Origin: Pseudomonas sp. PDM18
GTDB taxonomy: Bacteria > Pseudomonadota > Gammaproteobacteria > Pseudomonadales > Pseudomonadaceae
Length of the DNA stretch: 64,000 nucleotides
Assembly: GCF_014852585.1 (NCBI RefSeq)
Contig: NZ_JACVBX010000002.1
Span: 496,001-560,000 of the forward strand
Reading direction: 5' to 3'
Shown: piece after piece, positions 52,043-60,636 of the stretch
How the letters are laid out: every line of letters starts with the position of its first letter
How positions within the stretch are numbered: the first letter of the stretch is position 1
Program-made: the position numbers and the translations under genes
The notes under the pieces: model-generated
What the model was told of the DNA's origin: nothing
The model's input: the letters and a program-made list of their open reading frames with translations, nothing else
Databases searched by the model: none

Positions 52043-52288
52043 ATGCAGGACGAATCCCTGACAAAGCGTTACCACGTCAGCTTTGTGAGAGAGGGGCGGG
52101 AGTTCGAATTCGAAGCCGAGGACGACGCCATGAGCGAGGCGCGGGCGTGGAGCCATGTGGCGCGCCACCTGCACATCCCGACCCACGACCTGCGCGGGTT
52201 TCAGAAGCGTTACCACACCATCCGGCGCCACGTGGAAGCGCACAACGTACAGGACGTTTCCTTTCGCGCCATGGGCGCTGGCGACTAG
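52043..52288 (+). CDS. Small hypothetical protein
   Basis: 81 residues from the ATG at 52043 with CGGAGG upstream. KRYHVSFVREGREFEFEAEDDAMSEARAWSHVARHLHIPTHDLRGFQKRYHTIRRHVEAHNVQDVSFR looks like a compact alpha/beta protein. It resembles in style the short Pseudomonas proteins around it but no family is claimed. Converges on the next gene. Confidence 0.65.
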   Translation: MQDESLTKRYHVSFVREGREFEFEAEDDAMSEARAWSHVARHLHIPTHDLRGFQKRYHTIRRHVEAHNVQDVSFRAMGAGD

Positions 52289-52297
52289 GAAGCTGCC

Positions 52298-52516
52298 TCA
52301 GGCCTGCGCGCAGGCGAGACGTACGTCAGTGATGGTGATGCCGCAGGCGCACAGCCACGATTCAACCTCGGTGTTGGCGTGCAACGGTCGCGGCTGGTCG
52401 GGGAATTCACGAACATAGACGGAGAAGGCGATGGCCTTGATGTGAGGGATGGTTCGCGCTCGCATGAGCAGATGGCGGTCCTCGCCATTGAATCGATACT
52501 CGATCAGCCACTGCAT
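52298..52516 (-). CDS. Small hypothetical protein
   Basis: 72 residues with AAGGAAG about 10 bases upstream of the ATG. Start MQWLIEYRFNGEDRHLLMRARTIPHIKAIAFSVYVREFPDQPRPLHANTEVESWLCACGITITDVRLACAQA. Same general plan as the preceding gene product (strand-rich N-terminus then helix). Function unknown. Confidence 0.55.
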   Translation of the reverse strand: MQWLIEYRFNGEDRHLLMRARTIPHIKAIAFSVYVREFPDQPRPLHANTEVESWLCACGITITDVRLACAQA

Positions 52517-52627
52517 GGTCGTTCTGCTTCCTTGGCAGAGCCGACCTGCAGTATGGGCTGTAAGAATAATAGCCCCAGATTATTCAGGGGCAATGCTGGC
52601 CATCGGCCGCCCGCTCTGGGTTGGGCC

Positions 52628-53770
52628 TCAAGCGGCGGCTTCGCTCGATTTCTCGCGCCCGGCGCGCCCGTCGAAGGCACCGCCGGTGAGCACGCCGTCG
52701 ACCGTCACGCGCCCCTTGCCGGGCAGCAGCGGGAACACCAGCTCAGCGAAACGATAAGCCTCTTCCAGGTGCGGATAACCCGACAGCACGAAGCTGTCGA
52801 CGCCCAGCGCGGCGTACTCCAGCAGCCGCTCGGCAACGGTCTGCGGGTCGCCCACCAGTGCGGTGCCGGCGCCACCGCGCACCAGGCCGACACCGGCCCA
52901 GAGGTTCGGCGCCACTTCCAGCTTGTTGCGATCACCGCCATGCAGCGCGGCCATACGCTGTTGGCCGACAGAATCCATCTTCGCGTAGTTGGACTGCGCG
53001 GCGCTGATGGTGGCGTCGTCCAGATGGCTGATCAGTTCGTCCGCGGCGGCCCAGGCTTTCTCGTTGGTCTCGCGGACGATGACATGCAGGCGCACGCCAA
53101 AACGCACCGTACGTCCCAGGCGCGCAGCGCGTTCGCGCACGTCGGCAATCTTCTCGGCCACGGCGGCGGGCGGCTCGCCCCAGGTCAGGTAGGCGTCCAC
53201 GTGCTTGGCGGCCAGGTCGTGGGCTGCGGGGGAAGAACCGCCGAAGTACAGCGGCGGATAGGGCTTCTGTACGGGCGGGAAGAAGTTCTGCGCGCCGTTG
53301 ACCTTCAGATGTGCGCCTGCGAAGTCCACGGTTTCACCTGTCAGCAGGCGTCGCCAAATGGTCAGGAATTCGTCGGAAGCGGCGTAGCGCTCGTCATGAC
53401 TGAGGAAAACGCCGTCAGCCTCCAGTTCGGTACTGTCGCCACCTGGGACGACATTCAGCAGCAGGCGGCCACCACTGGCCTGGTCGAGGGTCGCCGCCTG
53501 GCGCGCCGAGGCGGTCGGGTTGCCCAGCGAAGTGCGCAGAGCCACCAGCAGCTTGATGCGTTGGGTCACCGGCACCAGGCTGGCGGCGGTCACCCACGGA
53601 TCGAGGCAACTGCTGCCGGTTGGGATCAACAGGCCGTCATAGCCGAGTTGGTCGGCGGCGACTGCGATCTGCCGCATGTACTCGTTGGTGGCCGGGCGAC
53701 CGCTGCTGGAATGCCCCAGATAGCGCGTGTCGCCGGAGGTTGGCAGGAACCAGAAAATATCGAGACTCAT
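52628..53770 (-). CDS. ssuD: FMNH2-dependent alkanesulfonate monooxygenase SsuD
   Basis: 380 residues from the ATG at 53770 (GAGGACA upstream). [81 protein letters not shown] is the SsuD signature, including the Cys and His/Arg residues that surround the flavin. It splits alkanesulfonates to aldehyde and sulfite using FMNH2. No ssuE, ssuB or ssuC adjoins. A Cys-rich upstream frame ends on its start codon. Confidence 0.93.
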   Translation of the reverse strand: MSLDIFWFLPTSGDTRYLGHSSSGRPATNEYMRQIAVAADQLGYDGLLIPTGSSCLDPWVTAASLVPVTQRIKLLVALRTSLGNPTASARQAATLDQASGGRLLLNVVPGGDSTELEADGVFLSHDERYAASDEFLTIWRRLLTGETVDFAGAHLKVNGAQNFFPPVQKPYPPLYFGGSSPAAHDLAAKHVDAYLTWGEPPAAVAEKIADVRERAARLGRTVRFGVRLHVIVRETNEKAWAAADELISHLDDATISAAQSNYAKMDSVGQQRMAALHGGDRNKLEVAPNLWAGVGLVRGGAGTALVGDPQTVAERLLEYAALGVDSFVLSGYPHLEEAYRFAELVFPLLPGKGRVTVDGVLTGGAFDGRAGREKSSEAAA

Positions 53771-54030
53771 GGAGTGTCCTCGTTGCCATCGTCGAAATGG
53801 GGCGCTGCCCCGTCGGTGCACGCGTGGCAAGTCTTCATTGGAATTCGGGCCCGGCAGCCGTCTTTGTCGGTGCGCTTGGTCAGGCAGCAAGCAGAGGGCG
53901 GCATCATGGCGGGCACTGCTCTGCAGCAAGGCCTGTGCCAGAGCGGGAGACAGCAGTTTTCGGGCATCTGAAGGCAAGAAAGTATTTGCGCGGCAACAGC
54001 ACTGTTGATTCGCTGTTGCTCGGCAAACAT
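53767..54030 (-). CDS. Possible Cys-rich leader peptide overlapping ssuD
   Basis: An 87-codon frame with 10 Cys, including three CC pairs (ENCC, RPCC, SACC), whose TGA overlaps the ssuD ATG as ATGA. A Cys-dense frame before a sulfur-scavenging gene would fit attenuation or coupling by cysteinyl-tRNA supply. No good ribosome site is seen at any of its ATG codons, so the true start is unknown and the frame may be accidental. Confidence 0.3.
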   Translation of the reverse strand: MFAEQQRINSAVAAQILSCLQMPENCCLPLWHRPCCRAVPAMMPPSACCLTKRTDKDGCRARIPMKTCHACTDGAAPHFDDGNEDTP

Positions 54031-54044
54031 GTCGTGCTACGAAA

Positions 54045-54064
54045 AAGGCATTAGGTTATGCCTT
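54045..54064. promoter_or_regulatory. Inverted repeat in the ssuD-serine acetyltransferase gap
   Basis: AAGGCAT, 6 bases, ATGCCTT: 7-bp arms between the divergent ssuD leader frame and the serine acetyltransferase gene. The shape suits a LysR-type (CysB-like) or dimeric regulator site. The gap 53771-54149 otherwise holds only the leader frame. Confidence 0.4.
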
Positions 54065-54149
54065 CCGGCGATTTGTCCTGCGCGGCGCGACCGATCAGGA
54101 TAGGCAATCGTGATTGAAAGCCCCCGTGGATCAAGGAACACAGCAAGCG

Positions 54150-55103
54150 ATGAACGACGCCAACCGACTGAACGAGAATGGCCCAGTGAACTGGCAACTG
54201 GCGCAGATCGTCGAGGACCTGCGTGGCGCACGCAGTGAATGGCGCAGCCGAACGGGCCGGCACCCGGAGCAGGGCGGTCGCGAGCTGCCTTCGCGGCAGT
54301 CCGTCGAGGAAGTGGTGGAACGCCTGGCCAGCGCGCTGTTCCCTATGCGTCTAGGTCCCAACGATCTGCGTGAAGAGAGCGAGGACTTCTTCGTCGGCCA
54401 CACCCTGGACGCCGCGCTCAATGCACTGCTGGTACAGGCCCGCCTGGAGTTGCGCTATAGCGCGCGGCAGCGCGGTGATGTGGTGGACAGCCGAATCGAT
54501 GAACACGCGGTGGTGCTGGTTCGCGATTTCGCACGCGCGCTGCCGGAGATGCGCAGGCTGCTCGATGCCGACGTGCTTGCGGCGTACCAGGGCGACCCGG
54601 CTGCGCGCAGCGTGGACGAGGTCCTGCTGTGCTATCCGGGCGTGGTGGCGATCATTCACCACCGTCTTGCGCATCACCTTTACAACGCCGGTCTGCCGCT
54701 GCTGGCGCGGATCATCTCGGAGCTCGCGCACTCGGCGACTGGCATCGACATCCACCCAGGCGCGCAGATCGGCAGCAGTTTCTTCATCGACCATGGCACC
54801 GGCGTGGTGATCGGAGAAACCGCGATCATCGGTAAACAGGTACGCATCTATCAGGCGGTGACCCTGGGCGCGAAGCGCTTTACCTCCGACGAAACGGGCC
54901 AACTGCACAAGGGCGAGCCGCGTCACCCGATCGTCGAAGACGACGTGGTGATCTACGCTGGTGCCACCATTCTTGGCCGCGTGACCATCGGCAAGGGCTC
55001 GACCATTGGCGGCAATGTCTGGCTGACCCGCAGTGTTCCACCGGGCAGTCAGGTGAGCCAGGCCAGCCTGCAGCACGATGAGAGCCGCTGCGGAAAGGAT
55101 TGA
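54150..55103 (+). CDS. Serine O-acetyltransferase, EpsC/SrpH-like
   Basis: 317 residues from the ATG at 54150 (AAGGAA 12 bases upstream); a TTG at 54114 would add 12 residues. N-terminal helical domain, then hexapeptide-repeat beta-helix from about 195: GIDIHPGAQIGSSFFIDHGTGVVIGETAIIGKQVRIYQAVTLGAKRF, with catalytic His in the D-H-G-T-G segment. It makes O-acetylserine for cysteine synthesis. Longer than CysE; matches the EpsC/SrpH subgroup. Divergent from ssuD, so both may respond to sulfur supply. Confidence 0.87.
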   Translation: MNDANRLNENGPVNWQLAQIVEDLRGARSEWRSRTGRHPEQGGRELPSRQSVEEVVERLASALFPMRLGPNDLREESEDFFVGHTLDAALNALLVQARLELRYSARQRGDVVDSRIDEHAVVLVRDFARALPEMRRLLDADVLAAYQGDPAARSVDEVLLCYPGVVAIIHHRLAHHLYNAGLPLLARIISELAHSATGIDIHPGAQIGSSFFIDHGTGVVIGETAIIGKQVRIYQAVTLGAKRFTSDETGQLHKGEPRHPIVEDDVVIYAGATILGRVTIGKGSTIGGNVWLTRSVPPGSQVSQASLQHDESRCGKD

Positions 55104-55444
55104 TCAGCAACGCCTGCGGACACGCAAAGCGAAGCGGGGGAGTTGACAGCTCTCCCGTTCCTTCAGCAGTATCGGTCAGACATTTCACGCAACCTTATCT
55201 TGGATAAGAGAGCTTTCATGTTTTCCATCTTCAACCACTCGCTTTTCGCTTCGGGCTTCCTTGCCCGGGCCTGCGCGTGCGTTGTCGTTGCGAAGAAATC
55301 GAAGAAACAGTCGCTCATTTGACCGGGGCGCTGTCCCGTCAGATGGGCTGACAGGACACAAGGCGCAAGGTCGAACCTCCCTCCCGCTTGATTCCCGCAC
55401 CCTCCCTGACGGCGACCCGACGGTCAGCCAACAGGAGTTTTTGC
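55104..55444. other. Gap between the serine acetyltransferase and dapA-like genes
   Basis: 341 bases. A GGGGGAG..CTCTCCC hairpin near 55135-55155 may end the upstream transcript. A 34-codon frame from 55218 (MFSIFNHSLFASGFLARACACVVVAKKSKK) has GAGAG upstream but no other support and is not called. Confidence 0.45.
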
Positions 55445-56311
55445 ATGTCGAATTTTCGTGGGATCTGGGTGGCGCTGGTCACACCCTTTCGTGATGGCGC
55501 AGTCGATTACCCGGCGCTGCAGGGGGTGGTGGCGCAGCTGCTGGAACAGGGCGTCGCGGGCTTCGTGGTTTGCGGCACCACGGGCGAGGCTGCCGCGCTG
55601 AGCCATGAAGAGCAGCTCGAAGTGCTCGACGCCGTTTTGCAGTGGGTGCCCGCGCAGCAGGTGATCATGGGGCTGGCGGGCAACAATCAGCGTGAACTGC
55701 TTGCCTTCCTGCAGGACATCCAGCGCCGTCCGCTGGCGGGCGTGCTGGTGCCGGCGCCGTACTACATCCGACCGTCCCAGGCTGGGCTGGAAGCCTTTTT
55801 CCGCACCGTTGCCGACGCCGCCAGTGTCCCGGTCGTGCTCTACGACATCCCGTACCGCACTGGCGTGCGCATCGAGCGCGAGACGCTGCGCCGCATCGTG
55901 CGCCACCCGAACATCGTAGCGATCAAGGATTGCGCGGGGGATGTGGAAACGACCCTGGCGCTGATCGCCGACGGCCAGGTCGCGGTACTCACCGGGGAAG
56001 ACCTGCAGATATTCACTAACCTCTGCCTGGGCGGTGCCGGGGCAATTTCGGCGTCATCCCACGTTCGCGCCGATCTCTATGTGCAGATGCACCGGGAGAT
56101 GGGGCAGGGAGATGTGACCGCCGCGCGCCGCACTTTCTACCGACTCCTGCCGTGGATGCAGGCTGCTTTTGCCGAGCCGAATCCTGCGGCGGTGAAAGGC
56201 GCGCTGGCCCTGCAGGGTTTGATCGCCAATGAAGTACGAGAGCCGATGCAGGCGTGCACGCCGGCAATCCTGGAGCGCCTGAAGGTCGTTCTGGCGGATC
56301 TGGCCGACTAG
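55445..56311 (+). CDS. dapA: DapA-family 4-hydroxy-tetrahydrodipicolinate synthase
   Basis: 288 residues from the ATG at 55445 with AGGAG 8 bases upstream. DHDPS/NAL TIM barrel: FRGIWVALVTPFRDGAVDYPALQGVV, VCGTTGEAAALSHEEQ (TTGE pyruvate site), LYDIPYRTG with Tyr near 135, and Schiff-base Lys in IVAIKDCAGD near 161. It condenses pyruvate with aspartate semialdehyde. Given its isolated place it is likely a paralogue; other members of the family act on different aldehydes. Confidence 0.85.
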   Translation: MSNFRGIWVALVTPFRDGAVDYPALQGVVAQLLEQGVAGFVVCGTTGEAAALSHEEQLEVLDAVLQWVPAQQVIMGLAGNNQRELLAFLQDIQRRPLAGVLVPAPYYIRPSQAGLEAFFRTVADAASVPVVLYDIPYRTGVRIERETLRRIVRHPNIVAIKDCAGDVETTLALIADGQVAVLTGEDLQIFTNLCLGGAGAISASSHVRADLYVQMHREMGQGDVTAARRTFYRLLPWMQAAFAEPNPAAVKGALALQGLIANEVREPMQACTPAILERLKVVLADLAD

Positions 56312-56342
56312 GCGCTGCGGGGCTCCAGCGCGGAAACGTCCC

Positions 56343-56387
56343 ATAACGCGTTACCTTAAATGATGTCGAGAAATGGTAACGCGTTAC
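56343..56387. promoter_or_regulatory. Second pair of TAACGCGTTA palindromes, 33 bp apart
   Basis: ATAACGCGTTAC at 56343-56354 (one base off the perfect 12-mer) and GTAACGCGTTAC at 56376-56387, offset exactly 33 bp as at 51545-51589. It lies between the 3' ends of two converging genes, where no promoter is expected. Confidence 0.6.
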
Positions 56388-56452
56388 GCTGACTTCCATG
56401 ATTTCATGCCGATATACGTCTGAAAGCCCCGTGCCATGGGTGCTTTGAGCCG

Positions 56453-57891
56453 TCAGGGCCGGGTAATGACGATCAGCAGGTTGTTTTCTCGGAACACGTC
56501 GGCACCCGGCGGAATCCAGGAGGGTGCCGCGCCCCCGGACTTGCCGGACAGATCCAGGACTATCCCGACCGGGCCTTTCTGTGAGCGCTCGGCCAGCCAG
56601 CGTCCGACAGCCTCCGAAGTGACCTTGCGATCCTCGGCGTCGGCATAGGACAGGCCGTACTGCAGCTCACCCTGCACATCGAGCAGCGTCACGTCGCTGC
56701 GATCGAGTCGCCACGCCAGTGCCGACGCGGCCACCAGTTCATTGCTCAGGAGACTCTTCGAGCCCTTCAGTTCGCTCAGATGCCGGGCGATGAACTGGTC
56801 GGGCATCTTGTTATCGACCACGGACAACGGCATCGCCGCCGGCAGCAGGGCGATCAGCACCCACAACCCCAGGGCCGGCGCGAACCAGTGCCGCGTCGGG
56901 CGCATCCATTGGGCGAAGCCACAGGCGGCCCATGCTGTGCAGACCAGCACTGCCAGCGTCAGCTGCAGAGGTTGGCCGATATAAATCGGATGCACGACCT
57001 GCACGATCAGCAGGCAGAGCAAGGCCAGGCAGCCCGTGACCAGGTTGAACAACCCGTTGCCGCTGAGTGCGAACACATCCCTTTGCCGCAGCTTGTCGAC
57101 CAGGGTGTTGGCCATCAACAGGGCCAACGGCACGAAGCACGGCAGTATGTAGGTCGGCAGCTTGCCCTTGCTGAGGCTGAAGAACAGGAAAGGCATGGCA
57201 AACCAGAGGGAGAGGAAGGCACTGCGCCGCTCCTTTTTCTCGCGCCAGGCGCGCCGTAGGCTGGGCGCCACGAGCAGGGTCCAGGGCAGGGCACCAGCGA
57301 ACAGCATCGGCACGAAGAACCAGAAGGGCGCGGCGTGCTGCGCCTTGGTGCCGGCGAAGCGGCGGATGTGTTCGTTCCAGAAGAAGAACTGCCAGAAATC
57401 CGCTTCGCGCTGATGCACCGCAAGCGCCCAGGGCAGGCTGAGCAAGACGGCCAGCAGAATTGCCAGCGGTCCGCCCTTGAGCAGTTCGCGCCAGCGCTGT
57501 TGCAGGATCGCGTAGGGCATCACCACGATTACCGGCAGCAGCCAGGCCAGGAAACCCTTGGTCATGAAGCCCATGGCGCAGGCCACGCCCAGCAGGCACC
57601 AGCCCGTCCAGCGCTCGCGCGGATTTTCGCCCTCCAGCGCATACCAGGCCGAGGCCAGGCTGAGCGTGATCCAGAGAGTGAGCTGGGGATCGATGTTGGC
57701 GTAACCCGCCTGTCCGGCGGCCAGGCCGTAACTCATATAGAGCAGGCACGCCGTCCAGGTTTTCCAGGGGTCGTTCCACAAGCGGCGGGCCAGCAGGGAT
57801 ATCAAGCCCAGGGTAGCGGCGGTTGTCGCGGCGGAGGCGATGCGAGCACCGAACAGGTTGTCGCCGAAGATCGCCTGGCCGATGGCTATCA
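56453..57891 (-). pseudogene. ArnT-like glycosyltransferase, 5' end lost at the IS element
   Basis: About 480 codons of a PMT/ArnT-type membrane glycosyltransferase. Reading continues 5' through LIAIGQAIFGDNLFGARIAS to the IS boundary at about 57891, then meets a stop inside the IS. The first roughly 70 residues, which in ArnT hold the catalytic DE acidic motif and first transmembrane helix, are missing. The remainder has ArnT-like blocks (GFMTKGFLAWLLPVIVVMPY; ADFWQFFFWNEHIRRFAGTKAQHAAPFWFFVP) and a soluble C-terminal domain. ArnT puts L-Ara4N on lipid A. The lost 5' part is not on the other side of the IS. Confidence 0.8.
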
Positions 57892-59504
57892 GCCGATTCT
57901 GTTGAAAAAGTAGCTGCCCACCTACGTCGCCGGCAGAATTGCTCTGTCAGCGAGCGCGGGGGCGAACAGCATGATGGGACAGCTACCGAGTGGACAGCAG
58001 CGCCTGTTCTACTCGTTCAATCTGGAAGACCACGTTCCGTCCCAACACCTCTTGCGCAGCATCGACCAGTGCCTGGATCTCAGCGATCTGCGTGCCCACC
58101 TGGCCGACTTCTACAGCCCCATCGGACGCCCCTCGATCGATCCGGAGTTGATGGTGCGCATGCTGGTCGTTGGCTACTGCTACGGCATCCGTTCCGAGCG
58201 ACGGCTGTGCGAAGAGGTGCATTTAAACCTGGCCTATCGCTGGTTCTGCCGGCTGGGTCTGGAAGACGAAGTACCCAATCACTCGACTTTCTCGAAGAAT
58301 CGCCATGGCCGTTTTCGTGACAGTGGCCTATTCCGCTGGTTGTTCAATGAGGTGCTTCGGCGCTGCATGGCGGCCGGCCTGATCAAAGGCGAAGGCTTCG
58401 CTGTCGACGCCAGCATCATCAAGGCTGATGCCAGCCGGCAACGTGGGGTGGCGGGTGATGAGGTCGATTGGAGCGATCCAAAGCTCAGCAGCCGCGCCGT
58501 GCGTGAGTACCTCGAAGCCCTTGATCACGAGGCGCTGGCTGAAGCTCTTCCCAAGAAAATCTCTCTCACCGATCCTCAGTCCCGTTGGACTGCTGCACCA
58601 GGCGGCCCAGCCTTCTTTGCCTACTCCACGAATTACCTGATCGATACTGAGTACGGCGTGATCATGGATGTGGAGGCGACTCCGGCGCACCGTACCGCCG
58701 AAGTCGATTCGACCAGGATGATGGTCGAGCGTGTCGCAGCGCAGTTCGACCTCACGCCGGAACGCCTCATCGGGGACACCGCCTACGGCACTGCCCCGAT
58801 GCTGGCCTGGCTGGTCGAAGAAAAGAACATCGAGCCGCATGTGCCGGTGTGGGACAAGACCGAGCGCAAGGACGACAGCCTCTCCAGTAACGACTTCCTC
58901 TGGAATCCGGAGGCCAATGAATACCGCTGCCCAGCCGGCAAACCGCTACGCAGTCAGTGGCGCGCCTTCACTCAGCAAAGGTCGCGCGTGACCAAGGCCA
59001 ACACCATCATCTACCGCTCCAGCCAAACCGACTGCGCCACCTGTCCGTTGAAAGAAAAGTGCTGCCCCAACACACCGAATCGGAAGATCGTTCGCAGCAT
59101 CCATGAGGCCGCCCGTGACGTAGCTCGACGCATCGCCAAGACACCGGAATACCTCGTCTCTCGCTGCGAACGAAAGAAGGTGGAGATGCTTTTCGCCCAC
59201 CTCAAACGGATCATGAAACTCGACCGTTTACGACTGCGTGGCCTGACGGGAGCGACTGACGAATTCACCTTGGCCGCGACAGTGCAGAATCTGCGCCGCA
59301 TGGCCAAGCTTTTGCCTCAAGGGCCACCGCTCACAGGCTAGTTACGCCTGCTGCGAGCAGAAACCCTCGAATTAACCCTCAAACCTGAGCCCGAACGCTC
59401 AGTGCAACGCCGAAAGGCAACTTGAAGTGGCTTGCAGCCACTTCGAAAGCGGGCTCAGTTGCCCGGCTGGCTGCCGCAGAACCGCCTTTTTCAACAGAAT
59501 CGGC
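57892..59504 (+). mobile_element. IS1182-family insertion sequence
   Basis: About 1.6 kb with perfect 19-bp terminal inverted repeats GCCGATTCTGTTGAAAAAG (57892-57910 and 59486-59504 inverted). It carries one transposase gene. The true ends may be a base or two further in, since host bases could extend the match. No clear target duplication. Confidence 0.85.
57971..59341 (+). CDS. IS1182-family transposase
   Basis: 456 residues. N-terminal DUF772 region (QRLFYSFNLEDHVPSQHLLRSIDQCLDLSDLRAHLADFYSPIGRPSIDPELMVRMLVVGYCYGIRSERRLCEEVHLNLAYRWFCRLGLED) and a DDE catalytic domain: AVDASIIKADASRQRG, IGDTAYGTAPMLAWL, and C-terminal ...RKKVEMLFAHLKRIMKLDRLRLRG with the Glu. Zn-ribbon-like Cys cluster DCATCPLKEKCCPN near 350-362. 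Full length and apparently intact, so possibly active. Confidence 0.93.
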   Translation: MMGQLPSGQQRLFYSFNLEDHVPSQHLLRSIDQCLDLSDLRAHLADFYSPIGRPSIDPELMVRMLVVGYCYGIRSERRLCEEVHLNLAYRWFCRLGLEDEVPNHSTFSKNRHGRFRDSGLFRWLFNEVLRRCMAAGLIKGEGFAVDASIIKADASRQRGVAGDEVDWSDPKLSSRAVREYLEALDHEALAEALPKKISLTDPQSRWTAAPGGPAFFAYSTNYLIDTEYGVIMDVEATPAHRTAEVDSTRMMVERVAAQFDLTPERLIGDTAYGTAPMLAWLVEEKNIEPHVPVWDKTERKDDSLSSNDFLWNPEANEYRCPAGKPLRSQWRAFTQQRSRVTKANTIIYRSSQTDCATCPLKEKCCPNTPNRKIVRSIHEAARDVARRIAKTPEYLVSRCERKKVEMLFAHLKRIMKLDRLRLRGLTGATDEFTLAATVQNLRRMAKLLPQGPPLTG

Positions 59505-59678
59505 CGATTGCTGCCCCTGGCGAGAAGCCGCTACCGACCCACATCTGCCGTCATGCAATAGCGCCAGCTAATCTATCTGTCGCAAGCGTTGGCGCTTGGA
59601 AGGGCTATATTTGACCCACTCATCCTCAACTGCGACACGAAGGAAGGCTTGCCAGGCGAAGGCAGGCGAGGTGACTCC

Positions 59679-60074
59679 ATGGGCTGTCCCCAGGTCTGCA
59701 GCGGCGCGACGCTGCAATGCAGTTTCGGTGTTGCTCCGTCGGTGCTCAACGTACTGCCGGTCAATCGCACCCTGACCGGCGGCATGCCGGCAGCCAACCT
59801 GCAGGATCACATCCCTCTGCTGAATATCTTGCCCTTCGATATGTGCTCCAGCCCAGCCAACCCGACGGTGGCCGCCGCTACTGCAGCCGCCCTCGGGGTA
59901 CTGACGCCAATGCCCTGCATACCGGCCACCGCAGCGCCGTGGATACCTGGCGGTCCGCCTACGATGCTGCTGGGCGGCATGCCTGCGCTGGACGCCAACG
60001 GAACGCTAATGTGCACCTGGGGCGGGGCGATCAAGGTGGTGTTTCCCGGCCAGGTGCAGATGCTGATTCCCTGA
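59679..60074 (+). CDS. DUF4280 PAAR-like protein of type VI secretion
   Basis: 131 residues, PF14107-like: MGCPQVCSGATLQCSFGVAPSVLNVLPVNRTLTGGMPAANLQDHIPLLNILPFDMCSSPANPTVAAATAAALGVLTPMPCIP...MCTWGGAIKV. Proteins of this type are thought to cap VgrG spikes like PAAR proteins. It converges on a MORN-repeat gene with 6 bases between stop codons, next to vgrG. Short, with no attached toxin domain. Confidence 0.85.
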   Translation: MGCPQVCSGATLQCSFGVAPSVLNVLPVNRTLTGGMPAANLQDHIPLLNILPFDMCSSPANPTVAAATAAALGVLTPMPCIPATAAPWIPGGPPTMLLGGMPALDANGTLMCTWGGAIKVVFPGQVQMLIP

Positions 60075-60080
60075 TTCGGA

Positions 60081-60626
60081 TCAGGCCTCGCTGGCCTCGC
60101 CGCGGTTGCCCAGCCACCAGCGCAGTCGCGAAATGGGTTTGCCGTTTTCGTCCAGCGGGCGACCGTCCTCGGCATAGGCGCGTGGCTGATCCAGTGGCGC
60201 ACCTTTCACGTAGCGTGCCTCCTGCGCCAGTTGGCCGTTGCCGTGGAAGCGGCGGAACGGGCCCTCCTGTACACCCTCGCGGTAGAAGGCCTGCTCGGCA
60301 AGCGTGCCGTCGGCGAGATAGCTACAGGCCTCGCCGTGCATCAGCCCGTCGTGGTAACCCACCTTGCGCTGCAGCCAGCCTTCGGCCGCAAAGAAGCGCG
60401 CCTCGCCCTGCAGGCGCCCGCGTACGTAGGGCAACTGCGCACTGACCTGGCCGTTGGGGTAGTAGAGCGTGCTGGTGCCGTGCAGTTCGCCGTCGCGGTA
60501 GTCCAGGCTGGCCTGCGGGCGCCCACGCTCGCTGATGCGCAGCGGGCCTTCCAGCCCGCCGTCCTGCAGGCGGCCCTGCAGGGTGCTGTCGCCGCGCTTG
60601 AGGTCGAGGGTTCCGCTGTTGGCCAT
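60081..60626 (-). CDS. MORN-repeat protein
   Basis: 181 residues with about six MORN/YwqK-type repeats (GPLRISERGRPQASLDYRDGELHGTSTLYYPNGQVSAQLPYVRGRLQGEARFF; LMHGEACSYLADGTLAEQAFYREGVQEGPFRRFHGNGQLAQEARY). In other genomes such proteins lie beside T6SS spike genes as adaptors or antitoxin-like partners. The gene starts 10 bases after the vgrG stop with GAGGACA upstream, so it is in the vgrG operon. Precise job unknown. Confidence 0.8.
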   Translation of the reverse strand: MANSGTLDLKRGDSTLQGRLQDGGLEGPLRISERGRPQASLDYRDGELHGTSTLYYPNGQVSAQLPYVRGRLQGEARFFAAEGWLQRKVGYHDGLMHGEACSYLADGTLAEQAFYREGVQEGPFRRFHGNGQLAQEARYVKGAPLDQPRAYAEDGRPLDENGKPISRLRWWLGNRGEASEA

Positions 60627-60636
60627 GTCGTTGTCC

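Noticed and set aside
55218-55322. 34-codon frame between the serine acetyltransferase and dapA genes
   Set aside because: Too short, no conservation evidence; ribosome site weak.
56343-56387. The palindrome pair as a terminator hairpin for the dapA-like gene
   Set aside because: The two copies could pair with each other, but there is no T-tract, and the same spacing upstream of a gene at 51545 favours an operator.
59505-59678. Missing N-terminus of the ArnT-like gene on the right side of the IS
   Set aside because: Translation of this stretch in the relevant strand and frames gave stops and no ArnT-like residues.
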